A program made the translations under genes and the position numbers. DNA of 64,000 nucleotides from Notospermus geniculatus (taxonomy: Eukaryota > Nemertea > Pilidiophora > Heteronemertea > Lineidae): NCBI GenBank assembly GCA_002633025.1, contig NMRB01001304.1, positions 89,402 to 153,401 on the forward strand. Reading direction: 5' to 3'. The number at the start of each line of letters is the position of its first letter. Position 1 is the first letter of the stretch. Below the pieces are notes generated by a model. That model did not search any database. It had not been told where the DNA came from and saw only the letters and a list, made by a program, of their open reading frames with translations. Shown in pieces: positions 35,098-46,618 of the stretch.

Positions 35098-35435
35098 TCT
35101 CTTGGTGCAGTGGCTCTTTGTTGTTGTTGGTGGTGGTGGTGGTGTTGTTGGTGTGATGGTGGTATTCTTTTGGTGCAGTCTGTCTTTGTTGTTGGTGTTG
35201 GTGTGACGGTGGTATTGTTTTGGTGCAGTGTGTCTTTGTTGTTGTTGGTGTGATGGTGGTATTCTTTTGGTGCACTGTGTCTTTGTTGTTGTTGGTGGTG
35301 TTGATATGATGGTGGTATTCTTTTGGTGCAGTGTGTGTTTGTTGGTGGTGGTGTTGGTGTGATGGTGGTATTCTTTTGGTGCAGTGTGTCTTTGTTGGTG
35401 GTGTGATGGTGGTATTCTTTTGGTGCAGTTGGACT
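35098..35435. repeat. TGG-rich minisatellite, seven units
   Basis: ATTCTTTTGGTGCAGTGTGT recurs at about 35098, 35163, 35214, 35259, 35317, 35368 and 35412, separated by variable TTGTTGG and GGTGGTG runs (units of about 44-65 bp). The minus-strand frame at 35094-35681 encodes KEYHHHT-type repeats and is a by-product of composition. Confidence 0.9.
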
Positions 35436-36777
35436 TTTCAAAATGGCCAAATGGCAGCCATATTTGAAGTCTGATCTGACCAAAATTTGTTTTATAAATT
35501 TAGGCTGCCAATAGCAGTATACATATTCATTCAACTGCAGTAGTTCATGAGATATGGACCAAGGGCTATCCAAGACAGCCGCTTGCCTGCAGATTAGACA
35601 CCTCATGAGGATCGAGCCTGAGTTGATGACATGAAATATGTTAACAGAACCTGTCTGAACAGAAATGAAATTCACTAACATGAATATTCACGAAGCAAAC
35701 TGATGAGAGTGAAATGAATGCCACAGGCTCAGCATTGCAACCAGTATTTACTTAGAACTTCAAAATATTTTAGAAATTTTAAAATTTAACTTGACGCTAT
35801 TCAGAGAAATTAAATTCTTTGTGGCGTGGTGCAAATGGCTGCATTTTTATACTAACCCTTGCCCTGCCATTTTATTGTTGCCCACACAGATTTTATTTTT
35901 TTGACAGTTTACATCAACTTTCTGGGAGGTGTGCAGGTGGTGCCACCTGAACATACAACCATCGTTCATAAAGTAGAGAAGTCTTTATCACAAATCTTTG
36001 TACATGGTTGCCAAGACTAGTTTTTTCCCAAGACTTTCTGGTCATTGTGTGCAGTACCATCAGAATCTACAATAGAATATCCATCATCATTGTGTGGTGT
36101 GGAATATTCATTGCCATTCTTTTAGACTACAGAATTCTATATCACCATTTGTTGGCCACTTCTTTTTTTCTGTCTTGACAGTTGCCTCAACTTTATGTAT
36201 TACTTTGAACTGATGAGGAAAAACAACAAAGCTGGGCAAAAAACACTGCACCAGAAATTAAAATTTCACAGGTGGATGACTTTCAGAGAGAACCACTTCA
36301 GGGCCAAGTTGAACTCTGCCTGGAGCCTGTGATTCTGTCTGGAACTCTGCCTGGAGACTGTGACTCTGTGGTTCATCAAATGGACAATAGTTGGCCAACT
36401 GGTGCTGTACTTTGGCGATGCTTTTGTCTTCAAATGTACAGATGATCATGGTAAGGTTAAGTTGAATTGGAATATGTGACAAACTAATCCATGGTAATTT
36501 CACTCTTAGTTGTACAAATTGATTCAATGAGGCATGTAATGAAAAAGTTGACATATTTTACGGTTGGTTACTGTTTTAAACCCATCATCGTCCTTGTCGA
36601 TGAGAATGATAATATCATTAGATAAGATGTGTAAAAATCTCTTCATTAACGATTTAAAATGCTGGGATTTTTTTACAAAGGAAATTCCAAAGTACAAAAG
36701 TGTCTCTTGATCTACAATGAAACATTTTTAATAGAATCTCAAAACAAAATTGCAGTTGTAAGGGCATTTGCCCCCCT
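35436..36777. other. No recognisable feature
   Basis: A short CAAAATGGCC-like fragment near 35440 resembles the 4561-4850 repeat, and a small CTCTGCCTGGAG duplication lies near 36320. Nothing else is supported. Confidence 0.4.
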
Positions 36778-36795
36778 GCTAGCAACGCCCCTGAT
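36772..36795. mobile_element. Lone transposon end, CAGGGGCGTTGCTAGC
   Basis: GCTAGCAACGCCCCTG at 36780-36795 is, reversed, CAGGGGCGTTGCTAGC, a CAGG-group style terminus. No partner end is visible upstream. Confidence 0.4.
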
Positions 36796-37269
36796 GATGA
36801 TGGCAAAGAAACATTAGACCATCTACAACATGAGCAAAGGCACTTGAAAAGTGCCATATTATCGTTTCCATTTCTGTCAAATCTATATATTTTTATTAGT
36901 TCTGTAATACTTTTTCGATGATGGGTCCACTTCCTTCCTAAGTTATCACCTAAAAGTATTCAAAACATTTCTACCAGATCAGCAATCATATTTTTTTGGT
37001 GATGGACACTTCAAAAACATATCATAACATAAAGTATTTATTGGAAGTATATTTGTCACAAACATCTTGCCTGAAGTGTATCGCTATCATGAGCAAAAAA
37101 AGTGTTATTTGTCTTCAGGTATTTTGGGAAATTGCGTGGAAAAATTGCTTACAGGCAAATGATATGGTTTGCAAAAATATGATTTTGTGTCTTATCATGA
37201 TAAGCATCATTGGACCATCCAAGATTATGAAGCAACTCTGTGAACGATCTGTATTGATAGGAAACTTTC

Positions 37270-37428
37270 AGTCTGCCGATGGGGCAGTAAACTATGGTAC
37301 CTTGTATCTTTTCAAGGGCAAAAAGACCATGAGGAACATGAACAGCTTGAGATGGCCTCTCCCGTACTTACCAAGGTCAATAATGCTATGGCTTCAGCCC
37401 TGATGGAAAAATCTAATAAAATTACAAT
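37270..37428 (+). mobile_element. Main-family SINE, 3' part
   Basis: TGGTACCTTGTATCTTTTCA, GACCATGAGGAACATGAA, CAGCTTGAGATGGCCTCTCC and CCTGATGGAAAAATCTAATA represent the body and tail. There is no tRNA head. Confidence 0.8.
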
Positions 37429-37947
37429 ATACTTCAATGCTCAACTGCTCTGGCGCCACACATCCTTACAGCGAGTTCAAAGAGTAACAGGAAGTTTGCA
37501 AAAGCATCACTTTCACTTTCTCTTGATGACATCATCATGAGTTTTGTCCAGATGGTGAAACGAACACCAACAACCCCCAACCATGTCAAGACGTGGATAT
37601 CGGAAAAACGAAAGTATATTCATTACCCTACATGTTATACGATTACTCATAAATAGTGTTACCATTGGAAAACGTCATTTGTTCCCCTTAAGTTCACATC
37701 AATGAATTTGCAGCTGAGGATTCCTATTGATGATTTATAACACACATTGACCAGTTCCTTAGATATCTTCCTGCTTATCAATACATTTACCATTATAGAC
37801 ATTTCAATATCCTTGGTAAAGTTGTCAATGAAACTTCAATTTGTGACTGTTCACATTATGTCGTTTGAAGTTACGGTATAGGTTTTTGTGTTAGGTGTAG
37901 GACCACAATAATGATATCGTAAGAGGTAAAAGAAGTGTAGAGTCTGC

Positions 37948-38744
37948 AATGGGTGATTTCAAAGTTGGTGTTAACATGGTGTTTACAGTATAATATGAAA
38001 ATGTCCAACGACATGTGAGCGCGCAGCAGCGCGAGGTCGGGGGGAGACCCCCCGAACCCCCCCTTTCTGGGGGAACCCCCCAGGCCCCTAGCTTGATAAT
38101 AAGTCCTGGTAAAGTCATGGGCGCTGCCTGGCCATGGTGGTGGGTGTAGGCCTGACGGCAGTGCCATATTCTCCCGCCAAAACTCTGCAGTAAGACCCTG
38201 GAAAGATTCTGACGTCACATTTGATTCTGATCAAAACTGTGTAGTGAGACGAGGGCGGATTCTCGACCAATAACGTTGCGTCTTGCGACGTGGTGTGGTT
38301 TGCTTAGCAACGCCTTATTGCAAATGGCGGCGGTCGCGTTTGCCGCCGGATCGGGAGCGCAATGTGAGATTTAGGCCCATTTCAGAAAATTACCCTTTAT
38401 TTCATTCGAAAGGTGATTTAGATAATTATTCAACTTGTTGCTGAGGATGTACGTTGGGTTTAAGTACACGGGTGAGCTGTTCACGCATGGAACGAGACCT
38501 GAAATTCCAAGATGGTGGCGACCATAGACTGGTACCCCACTGGTACCCGGTCCCAATTTGGGCGGCCATTTTTCTGCCACTCGAATGAAATTCGATGGTA
38601 TAGATTTGCAATGAATTCTGGGTACTTTTCTCTCGCGGGCACGTGTTGTGTTAAGGCGCTCCGCGCGGCCGGCTTCGCCGGCCGCGCTGCGCGTATTAAA
38701 GCATTGTAAACACCGTGTTAACACCAACTTTGAAATCACCCATT
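37948..38744. mobile_element. 797-bp TIR element carrying a CpG-rich promoter-like module
   Basis: Inverted ends of 42 bp with two mismatches: 37948-37989 starts AATGGGTGATTTCAAAGTTG, and 38703-38744 is its complement. The interior is GC-rich, unlike its surroundings. It contains G/C-run foldbacks near 38040-38090, an exact 11-bp-arm hairpin with a TTC loop at 38663-38687, and a cluster of promoter-type motifs at 38210-38333. No transposase frame is present. It could be a non-autonomous element that captured cellular promoter DNA. Confidence 0.75.
38210..38363 (+). promoter_or_regulatory. Candidate CpG promoter with possible first exon
   Basis: In order: TGACGTCA (CRE) at 38210-38217, GGGCGG (GC box) near 38253, CCAAT at 38267-38271, an RFX X-box-like GTTTGCTTAGCAAC at 38298-38311, and AAATGGCGGC (YY1-like) at 38322. 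From ATG at 38324 a frame begins MAAVAFAAGSGAQ and meets a GTGAG donor-like site at 38364. This order is typical of animal housekeeping or ciliary promoters, but spliced transcription is not shown, and the module lies inside a TIR element. Confidence 0.35.
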
Positions 38745-39555
38745 ATTGTCTCATCTTATTGCTGTTTTTTTAGTACACCAAATATTGACAGCAGACCACA
38801 GTTTCTGCTTTGCAAAACTTTGGAGGTGATCACCAAGAACAAGGAGTGTGGTGGTAGTTGGAAAAACCTGGACACTGGATGCTGGATTGCATCATTGGAT
38901 TGCACCACCTGGATTTTATGTAATGAAGTCTATTCTTGACAGATAGCGCTGAAACTCTTCGTCAGTCTGTCAGGCTGAACCAAAACCACGTGCTTGGCCT
39001 GAATTTAGCTGGAATGCAGCAAGTATGCAGTGACACGTCGATTGTCATCAAATTTGTGACAGAGAAGCCGCAGGTTTGATACCCGATGAAGTCGCCTCTT
39101 TTTCACAACCAACTTGTCCAAAGGATCAATGGTGCGCCAAAGTTAGTGCGCTGAATGAGCTGCTTCTTGAGTTCCCAGATGTCGCTGACTGATAGACGGG
39201 GGATCTAGGGGCAACATGTCAGAGGTGAAATTCTGGGGAAAAGCACGTGCGAAGAATGTCTTCAATATAGAGATTTCTAAGATGATCAAACGCTGAGCTG
39301 CATGAAAACTCACTTCAGCTTCAAATCCAAAGACAATAAAACGCAGGTTACAGGTTAATAGTTTGGGTCAGTGTCAGTGTCCAATGGTAAAGTCAAATGT
39401 ATTGTAAATGGCTCTCAGAAATTTCGTCTCCAGAAAATTTCTCTCATGTCATTTTTCATGAACATGAGGTGAGCACATGGTCCCTGGCCATTTGTGAATG
39501 GATAGTTCTGTTAAGGGAGATGTTGCAGGCCTAATTGATGCAGTGTGAAGTATTT
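38745..39555. other. No confident feature
   Basis: GCAGGTTTGATACCCGATG near 39069 looks like a weak B-box, and GCTGAATGAGCTGCTTCTTG near 39152 resembles a stretch near 21868. This may be an old SINE, but I cannot define its limits. Confidence 0.25.
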
Positions 39556-39682
39556 GGGGAGTTTTCGCAAAGCCCCCCGAAACGCCTACGCGAACGTCTG
39601 TCCTTGGTGCTCTCTTCGTGGCATCGAACAATGGGATTGGCATTCGTGTTGGCGTTTCGGGGGCTTTGCAAAAACTCTCTAA
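39556..39682. mobile_element. GGAGTTTTCGCAAAGC MITE
   Basis: GGAGTTTTCGCAAAGCCCCC and GAAACGCC on the left pair with GGCGTTTCGGGGGCTTTGCA and AAAACTCTC on the right. It is about 126 bp long. Confidence 0.8.
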
Positions 39683-40246
39683 TATTGTTCGAGGTCAACC
39701 TGCAACCTGCATTTTATACCAACCACTTCAAATCTTCACATAGTGTTAACATCATCACACTCTCCTTACTGTAAAACGTAAGCACCCAATGAGGCAAAGA
39801 CAAACATGGGTTCTGCTCATGAATAAAGAGCGTCATCAACCGAACGCATGCGTTTGATTCGGTCAGACGTAATCGCCAGGGAAATCACCCATGCTCATTA
39901 TTCGCAGGTACAAAGTTAGAACCCGGCTAGATTAATCACCGGCATAAAGGTGAGAGAGCGGAGGGAAAAAATGGATGAAGAAATGCGCTGATCTGTCAAT
40001 TTGATTCACTGCTCACCATTAGCAGACTGTTAACCCACTCTTTATAACTGAAGCCAAACAGGTTGGTGTAAAGTGCAGTGTTAGTGTCCAACGGTGAAGT
40101 CAAATGTACAGGAAATACCACTGCCTGCAGGTCACCTGCAACTGGCATCAGCTTATACTGGAGGGACACCAACTGTTTTTTTTTTATTTCAGGATTGTCT
40201 GCCAATTGTGAAATGTGACTTTGTCGATTTCTGTAATTGTTGTCTG

Positions 40247-40308
40247 CTGTCATCTTCGGTCTTCTTCTGTGCACATTCCAATTCATTTTGTTGTGTCGGG
40301 TCACATAT
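40247..40308. mobile_element. Half of a TATGTGACCC MITE
   Basis: GTCTTCTTCTGTGCACATTC and TTGTTGTGTCGGGTCACATA match the right end of the element at 8481-8677. The left end is not found. Confidence 0.7.
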
Positions 40309-40345
40309 TTAGTGTTTAGTGGTCCATCCATAAAGTGCCTATCCA

Positions 40346-40495
40346 CAGGAGAGTTTTCTTCTGCGTGTTGGCTCTCTATGGGCAACTCAACTATGAGCTG
40401 TCGTTTGTGTCATCATGGTCTCAGCGTAAGCCATACGGAAACAAACAATGGTGATTTTGCCCATTGTGAGCCAACTCGCATGAGAATTTTTCCCG
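40346..40495. mobile_element. Truncated relative of the 60138 MITE
   Basis: GAGAGTTTTCTTCTGCGTGT, TTGGCTCTCTATGGGCAA and CAATGGTGATTTTGCCCATT match the interior of 60138-60316, but the outer AAGGCGCTGC ends are missing. Confidence 0.65.
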
Positions 40496-40894
40496 TTATT
40501 AATAGGTACTTTAGTCTAACACACTCAATATTGTTAGTATTCAACAACCCATTAAACTCTGGAAAAAAATCCATAGCTAATCACTCACTCAACATTGTCT
40601 AACATACGGCAGAGATTTCAGCTATATCTGTTTTGTATCTATTTCATTGATCTGACTGTTAATTTTAAATGCTGTTTGAAAGACTGAAACGAATCAATGA
40701 CTTCGACATCGAAACTGTTGGTCAACAGCAACTGAAATCGCAGACAAAACCAATCATCATTACCGGTGTCGTAACCCTGCTAGGTTTTGGCCAGAGGTAT
40801 ATCATCGTGTGCGGTGACAGGATGCTGAGACAAAAAACTCCTATGGAGGCAACGTAACCAATCAGGTATGGAGTCCATGACAGGCTACAGTCCA

Positions 40895-41100
40895 CCTGCG
40901 TGGGGTCTTTTACTTGCCCTGGCATAGATACTCAGGTACAAGGGACCACGGCTTTTAGTCCTGTCCGACGGACCCTCAATTAGTATTTCACAATTTTCGT
41001 TTCACAATTTTTGTATATGCCTTCGCCCGGAGTCAAACTCGAGCCGACCCATTGCACAGTTTAGTAGTCAAGCACGCTAACCACTCGACCACCGGGCTTA
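40895..41100 (-). mobile_element. SINE with a different tRNA head but the shared core
   Basis: On the minus strand the head is CCCGGTGGTCGAGTGGTTAG with B-box-like GGCTCGAGTTTGACTCC. After a unique middle the core CCTTGTACCTGAGTATCTATG and GGGCAAGTAAAAGACCCC matches the main SINE body (CCTTGTACCTTGTGCC... GGGCAAGTAAAAGA). The two families therefore share a body but not a head. Confidence 0.65.
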
Positions 41101-41796
41101 GACAAACCAATAATATCTAAATCGTGACCGCTGACCCTTGTGACCTCAAGAGGCAAGGATCACCAGCCAAGCATTCACAATCTGATCCTTCACAGATCAT
41201 TTCCAACAAACTGTAAAAATAGTTCACCATTCACGACTAATTTTCTCCATGTAGGGCAATTAAACGGCATGATTGATGTTGATATATTGGCAAATATTGT
41301 ATTTATATAAAGATATATATCATGACTGGCTGTCATTTCGTCTTTATTTTCAATCTGCAGTTCTTCAGACAAATTTAAATCAATGGAAAACAAATTATTC
41401 TCAGAATGATAAATTGAATGCTTGAATGGTTTAACCTGTTTTCAATTAGTTTATGAGATGCTGATATTCAACAGTCTGGCTGCCAAAACCCTATTTTTTC
41501 CAAAACACAGGGATGGCAAAGACTGGCTGCTCATTGGATCATTGTCTAGCTGGGAACCAAAGAAAACACTTGGCTGATGAGCCAATCAGATTTGTTTAAT
41601 TGGAGTAACCAATCAGGAGGAACTATGTAGGAACCAATCATATTTGAGCTTGTTCTTTTCATGGAAACCATTGCAGGACATGTTACTGCACAGGAACCAA
41701 ATTACATTTTTGGACACATTTCAGCTCAAGTAACTGAACAGCGTCCTTGGTGTGGTTAAATACCCAAGGTACAAATACTTCTATAGATTCCATATA
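41101..41796. other. No recognisable feature
   Basis: Mixed AT-rich DNA; nothing supported. Confidence 0.4.
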
Positions 41797-42068
41797 TACA
41801 GTACGTTGCACAATTGACCTCCCTTCCACGGCGCGCACCACCCGCGTACCACATGCAGCGTCATTCTCGTACCATCCTCGTATCTTCCGAGGATATGGCG
41901 CGGCATCATGGAAGGCATGCAGTGAAGACGTAACGTCATTCACCCGACGTCACGCAACAGAGACGCGTGACGTACCCGTACCATCCGCGATGAACTGAAG
42001 GTTACCTTCCACGCCACGTCCTAGGAAGGTACGCGGAAAAAGGGAGGTCATTTGTGCAACGTACTGTA
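41797..42068. mobile_element. TACAGTAC-family MITE, 272 bp
   Basis: The left TACAGTACGTTGCACAATTG pairs with the right TTGTGCAACGTACTGTA over about 28 bp. The interior is CpG-rich with GTACGTCACGCGTCTC-like sequence. It has the same length as, and is inverted relative to, 43772-44043. The frames of about 70-85 codons inside are shared between copies only because the DNA is. Confidence 0.9.
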
Positions 42069-42529
42069 AATCTGTTGTTGGCCACTGATGCAAACGCAGC
42101 GGGATGGGGACAGAGAATCTTTCGGTCTATACCGTCATCCTTTACCCCATTTTCAAGGCAATTGTATGAAGACCACTCCTTAGTGGCCTTCCCCTCATCA
42201 TACTCATATTTTTTGACGGAGGTCTTCTCCACATTTCAATCATTTTGTGCAAAGGGTTCATTAACCGCCGACCACCCAGCATCAAAGGGCCAAAATAAGA
42301 GGGGAGGAAAAAGATGTAATTGATTTTGTGAATCACCAAGGGCTATATCGTATATCTTTTACTTGGTTCTTTGGTCATCCAGGGTATTGGCTGACCCTTT
42401 GCCAAGGATATTCATCGCCAGAGACCATCTCCCTTTGTGGTATATTCTAGGAAATTATTCATTAGCCGGGGCTAAATAATATTTAACCCTTTTATTCTCT
42501 TCTTGCTTTTATGCGAAAGCGAGCACTGT

Positions 42530-42802
42530 ATTGTATTTTCCATCAGGACAGAAGCCATATATATACATTAGCATTATTGGCCCTGGTAAGTATGGGAGAG
42601 GCCATCTCAAGCAACTCATGTTCCTCACTTGGATGGGATCTTTTACTTGCCCTTGCAAAGGTACAAGGTACAAGGCATCATGGCTTACTGTCCATGCAAC
42701 AGAAGTGAGGAGCAGGGGATGATATCCCTTTGGCCAGTGGGCTCCGGGACCTACCGCTTACTCAGTGGACATGATAACCACTTGGCTATCAGGGCTCTTC
42801 AC
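42530..42802 (-). mobile_element. Main-family SINE, full length
   Basis: On the minus strand it has the head GATAGCCAAGTGGTTATCAT and GGTCCCGGAGCC, then CCAAAGGGATATCATCCC, CTTGTACCTTGTACCTTTGC, CCATCCAAGTGAGGAACATG, TTGCTTGAGATGGCCTCTCC and a tail TCCTGATGGAAAATAC. The B-box has lost its canonical GTTCGAA. Confidence 0.88.
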
Positions 42803-42810
42803 TCAAGTAG

Positions 42811-42976
42811 CCCTGGGGCTGGTTGCACAAAACTCATGTTAGCGCTAACATCATGGTGTTAGCGCTAACTTTTATCTTAGATGATGTCAAAATCCATTGT
42901 CATTTTACGTTATTTAACATGATTAGCGCTAACATGATGTTAGCGCTAACATGAGTTTTGTGCAACCCAGCCCTGG
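42811..42976. mobile_element. GGGCTGGTTGCACAAAAC palindromic MITE
   Basis: GGGGCTGGTTGCACAAAACT pairs with AGTTTTGTGCAACCCAGCCC. Both arms then carry GTTAGCGCTAAC, itself a palindrome, which occurs twice in each arm, more loosely in the right arm. It sits directly next to the SINE end. Confidence 0.85.
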
Positions 42977-43771
42977 ATATTAACTCATATTCACCATCAA
43001 CCCAGAGGTGACAACGAAGATATCTGACTCAGCTCGTTTCAGTTTTTTACATTGCAGCCTCAAGTGTCTTTGTAGACCAGAGAGGAGTGAAAGCTTTTAC
43101 TAGTTATTACTGATATTACCCCATCTATCTCAAGTAAATGAGTAAAACTGCCAAACATCAGTCATCTTGTCCCACAACATGGTGTTTGACTTGTGAATTA
43201 TGAATAACACCTCGCCCACACCATGTTCAATTCCACAGATAATGCAGTCCTCCGAGTCTTGCTTGAAGCATTTGGAAAGAGCCACGGCTCATTAAACCCG
43301 ACACGAACTTAGACTTACGTGACACAATGCCGCACCGGCTGCGAAACTCTGATTGTTGACATCTTTGACCACGCTCGGTGGGGTGCGCATCAAATCGGCG
43401 ACTGCAGTTGTCCAGTTTATCTGCCCCGTTCCCAGGGAATTAGCCGCACTGCGCGACCTCACAATTCATCGATGGGTTTGAAGCAGGTGGGAATGAGAAC
43501 TAATCAGGATGATTGGTCCTCAACAAATGACAATTTCGTGCGCCTTTATAGCATAAGATCCAGGATTATTAAACGAATCTGAAGTTTTTGTTCAGTTCCT
43601 AAATCGGGCGTGGTTTTTTCAGGCACTCCTTGCCTATATAGGACAGGGCTTTTCCAGGCACTCTGATATCCTCCCGCTGCAATGTGCATTATGTTCGCCC
43701 AATGTTGTCTCTGTCTTTGGTGCTTGCTTCACGGTTTAATAGTCTAAGCTTTATAGTTTTATGAACGTATA
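42977..43771. other. No recognisable feature
   Basis: An 87-codon frame at 43319-43582 has no recognisable motif; no repeat was seen. Confidence 0.35.
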
Positions 43772-44043
43772 TACAGTACCTGGCACAACTGACCTCCCTA
43801 AATCCGCGTACCTCCCCCGTACGTGACGAGGAAGGTAGGCTTCAGTTCATCGCGTGTGGTACGGGTACGTCACGCGTCTCTGTTGCGTGACGTCGGGTGA
43901 ATGACGTTACGTCTTCACTGCACGCCTTCCATGACGCTGCGCCACATCCTCGGAAGATACGAGGACGGTACGTGCATGATGCTGCATGCAGTACGCGGAT
44001 GGTGCACGGCGCGGAAGGGAGGTCAATTGTGCAAGGTACTGTA
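43772..44043. mobile_element. TACAGTAC-family MITE, 272 bp, inverted copy
   Basis: TACAGTACCTGGCACAACTG on the left, TTGTGCAAGGTACTGTA on the right. The interior matches 41797-42068 in the opposite orientation. Confidence 0.9.
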
Positions 44044-45936
44044 CTGTGCACAGGAGTGTTGATGTTAGTTATTGGCTATGCATCTCCGTGTTAATTTATA
44101 GCATTTCTGTTTGCTTTAGAATGCAAATAGAGCACTTTTATTGATTGATTTCATGTAAAAAGAACATCTTTGTTGATTTCATTTATTTGCTTAACAAATT
44201 GTACAACTCTTGTATCTAGGACTCCAAGACAGAATCAACAACGTTTTGGATAACAAATAAGTGTCATCGATTTATAGACAGGTGCACAAATTAAGGGGCT
44301 GTCAGGGCTTTCAATTTCCAGGTAGAACTACCGTTAAACGGTAGCGCCCAAATTAGCCATGCCCAAAATTTAAAAATTTTTAAAAATTTTTGAAATTTTT
44401 TTTTTTGAAATTTGAATTTTTTTTCTCATTCCGCTGTCTTACGAGCATGACGATATGGCGAATGACAGGAATGAAATCAATGATTTTTGCAATGATAGCT
44501 AGGGCCAATAAAGGGCCCGGAGCTAGCTCCGAAGTGGGCAGTATACCTAAGGGCGACGTCTGCTTTCGAAATAACATCTGAAAGCAACTGTGGACAACTG
44601 AGAAAAGATTTAATAATAAAGATTTTATTTGTGAGCATCAATGAATCTTGCTGTTTTTTATTAAAAGCTGATTATGCAAAGGAATAGGTACCCTAATTAA
44701 TGGGATGGTGTTTATCAAACACTTTTTTATCAGAAGTGTTACATCATATGACAACGCCCAGGGTTTTTTAGGGACGTTTTAAATTACAACTTGTAAGGCA
44801 AGACAGCCATTTTAAGTCAGCTCAGATAGCCTATCATTGAGAAATTCGCAGAGTCCATATTCTTTTGTTCTTCAGTTTTTTTCAAGTCAATGAAGTATTC
44901 GTGGTGATCTAACCAAATGACTAAAAGTTCAAAGCAAACAATCAAATGCCAGAAAAACTGATTGAAATTTTAATTACAAACTTTGTATTTGTTGCCAGAG
45001 GCAAGCAATTTCTGGTATCTTAAATATCCTGTGACCAGCGGGCAAATGTTTTGAATAGTTCAACAATGATTGCATCTTAAGATGTTAGTGATACTTCAAT
45101 CAAGCAGCTGTTTTCTTAATCTTAAAGTTCTTAATTGCTTCCTGTTCTTAGTCATTTCCTTCTAAAAAATAAACTTTATTAAAAAAATGTTGAAGTTTTT
45201 TGGATGTTAACTTTTTTGGTTGGACGCCAATGTTTAGAGAGTCTTTGATTTTCTCATCTCAACCTTCAACTTTTCTGGTTCAGAAATGCTACAGAAAAGA
45301 ATTTTGGATACTTTCATAAAAGTGCTGTTTGACCACAAACACCGATGTTCAAATCAGCGATGACATAATAGATGATTATACAACAATTGCATCGGTCGCT
45401 GAGCAGATTTTGAAATTCTAAGTCCTAGCTGTGAAGATGTCAATTCTCCCAAACTATAGACGATTCAGATCTTCCATGATGTTAAGATCGGTTTGATATT
45501 GGAGCTGTTTGATGCCCTATCATGACTCAGGTAACTTCGAAACCACTTTCCACTGCCTGCAAATCCCGACTTTGTACAGTGCAGAATCTGTAGAAGATAT
45601 TTCTGATCCCGTGCTGCAAAAACGTGGGACTCGACTAAATCAGAACGTTCACGATTCTCAAGAATTTGTCAACATTCCTTGATGGAAGGATCAAAGCGAT
45701 CCCCAAACACCGCAGGACACGAAAATTTAATCTCCCAAAATAAAGAATCCAATTCATACGCCGCCTTAAGTGGTCTTTCTTAATTAGCTGCATTATGAAG
45801 TCGAAAGATTAAGAAATTATTTCCTCAACCTCCAGTCAATTAAGGCCGCACAAATGTGTTCTTTGAATTTGACCATGCAATGTATCATGTTGGTTGGACA
45901 GGGTGTATGCATTTTATTCAAAGGATCTCTCCCTTA
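44044..45936. other. No confident feature
   Basis: CAGGGCTTTCAATTTCC at 44308 followed by A/T runs might be a decayed CAGG-type end, but no partner was found. The rest is AT-rich DNA without support for genes. Confidence 0.35.
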
Positions 45937-46254
45937 AAGCCTAACGTAGATCACACTTGCGACTGGAGACAACTAGTCGCCACTGAGCTACTGGCGACTG
46001 GGAGGATCTAGCTGGAACTGGAGGCGACTGATCAGTCACCAGAAACGGTCGATGTACGCACCCTTGTGACTCGCTGGAACTGCGATTTTGCCAGTCCCCG
46101 CGAGTTGCACATGTTCAACTTTCTAGCAACTAGTTGTACCCAGTTTCGTCCAGTCGCTGCGATGTACGCGGGCTTGCGACTGAGCGCGTACATCACCAGC
46201 GACTGATCAGATCAGTTGCTTCCAGTCGCAAGTGTGATCTACGCAAGGCTCTAC
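45937..46254. mobile_element. GATCACACTTGCGACTGGA MITE, about 316 bp
   Basis: CGTAGATCACACTTGCGACT near the left edge and AGTCGCAAGTGTGATCTACG near the right edge pair exactly, framed by AGCCT and AGGCT. The interior repeats GCGACTG and CAGTCGC many times. A relative is at about 26505-26758. Confidence 0.85.
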
Positions 46255-46288
46255 TCTTTTAAAACAAGAAATTAGTGAACAAGTTGAA

Positions 46289-46618
46289 CTTGCCAGGGTT
46301 TCCGCCAGAGGGGAGAATGGGGAGAATTCCATCCCCAAGAAAATTGTTTGGGGATAAATCCATCCCCAAATTTTTCAGAAAGAATGAATTATTTTTCTTT
46401 AAATCTTGTCTTTTTTCTTTTTAAAACATCATATTATTATACCATCATGTTATCTTGCAGCCCATATGTACAATGTTTTGTGAGAAAAATCCAAATAAAA
46501 AATTTAAAAAAAATAATTTTCAATCGATTTTTTGAGAAAAAAAAATTTTTGAAATTTTTTTTTTGAAATTTTCTTCGTCCATCCACCAATTTTTTTTTCT
46601 GGCGGAAACCCTGCTTGC
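46289..46618. mobile_element. CAGGGTTTCCGCC-family element, duplication CTTGC
   Basis: The element is 46294-46613 (320 bp). Its TIRs CAGGGTTTCCGCCAG and CTGGCGGAAACCCTG are exact complements. CTTGC flanks both ends. The interior contains GGGGA(G/T) near the left and long A/T runs near the right, as in 58499-58801 and 62184-62506. Confidence 0.93.

Noticed and set aside
35094-35681. 195-codon minus-strand frame with KEYHHHT repeats
   Set aside because: It is the antisense reading of a TGG-rich minisatellite with variable unit lengths; no family, start context or splice signals.
38324-38363. Confident annotation of a first coding exon
   Set aside because: Only 40 bases of frame, inside a TIR-bounded element, with no downstream exon identified; kept as a hypothesis only.
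21868-39180. Shared GCTGAAT(A/G)AG.TGCT stretch at 21868 and 39152 as a SINE core
   Set aside because: The match is only about 29 bp with mismatches, and no head or tail could be placed consistently around both copies.
41747-44051. Similar peptides encoded near 41.8 and 44.0 kb
   Set aside because: Both are translations of the same inverted MITE; the similarity reflects the DNA, not a gene family.
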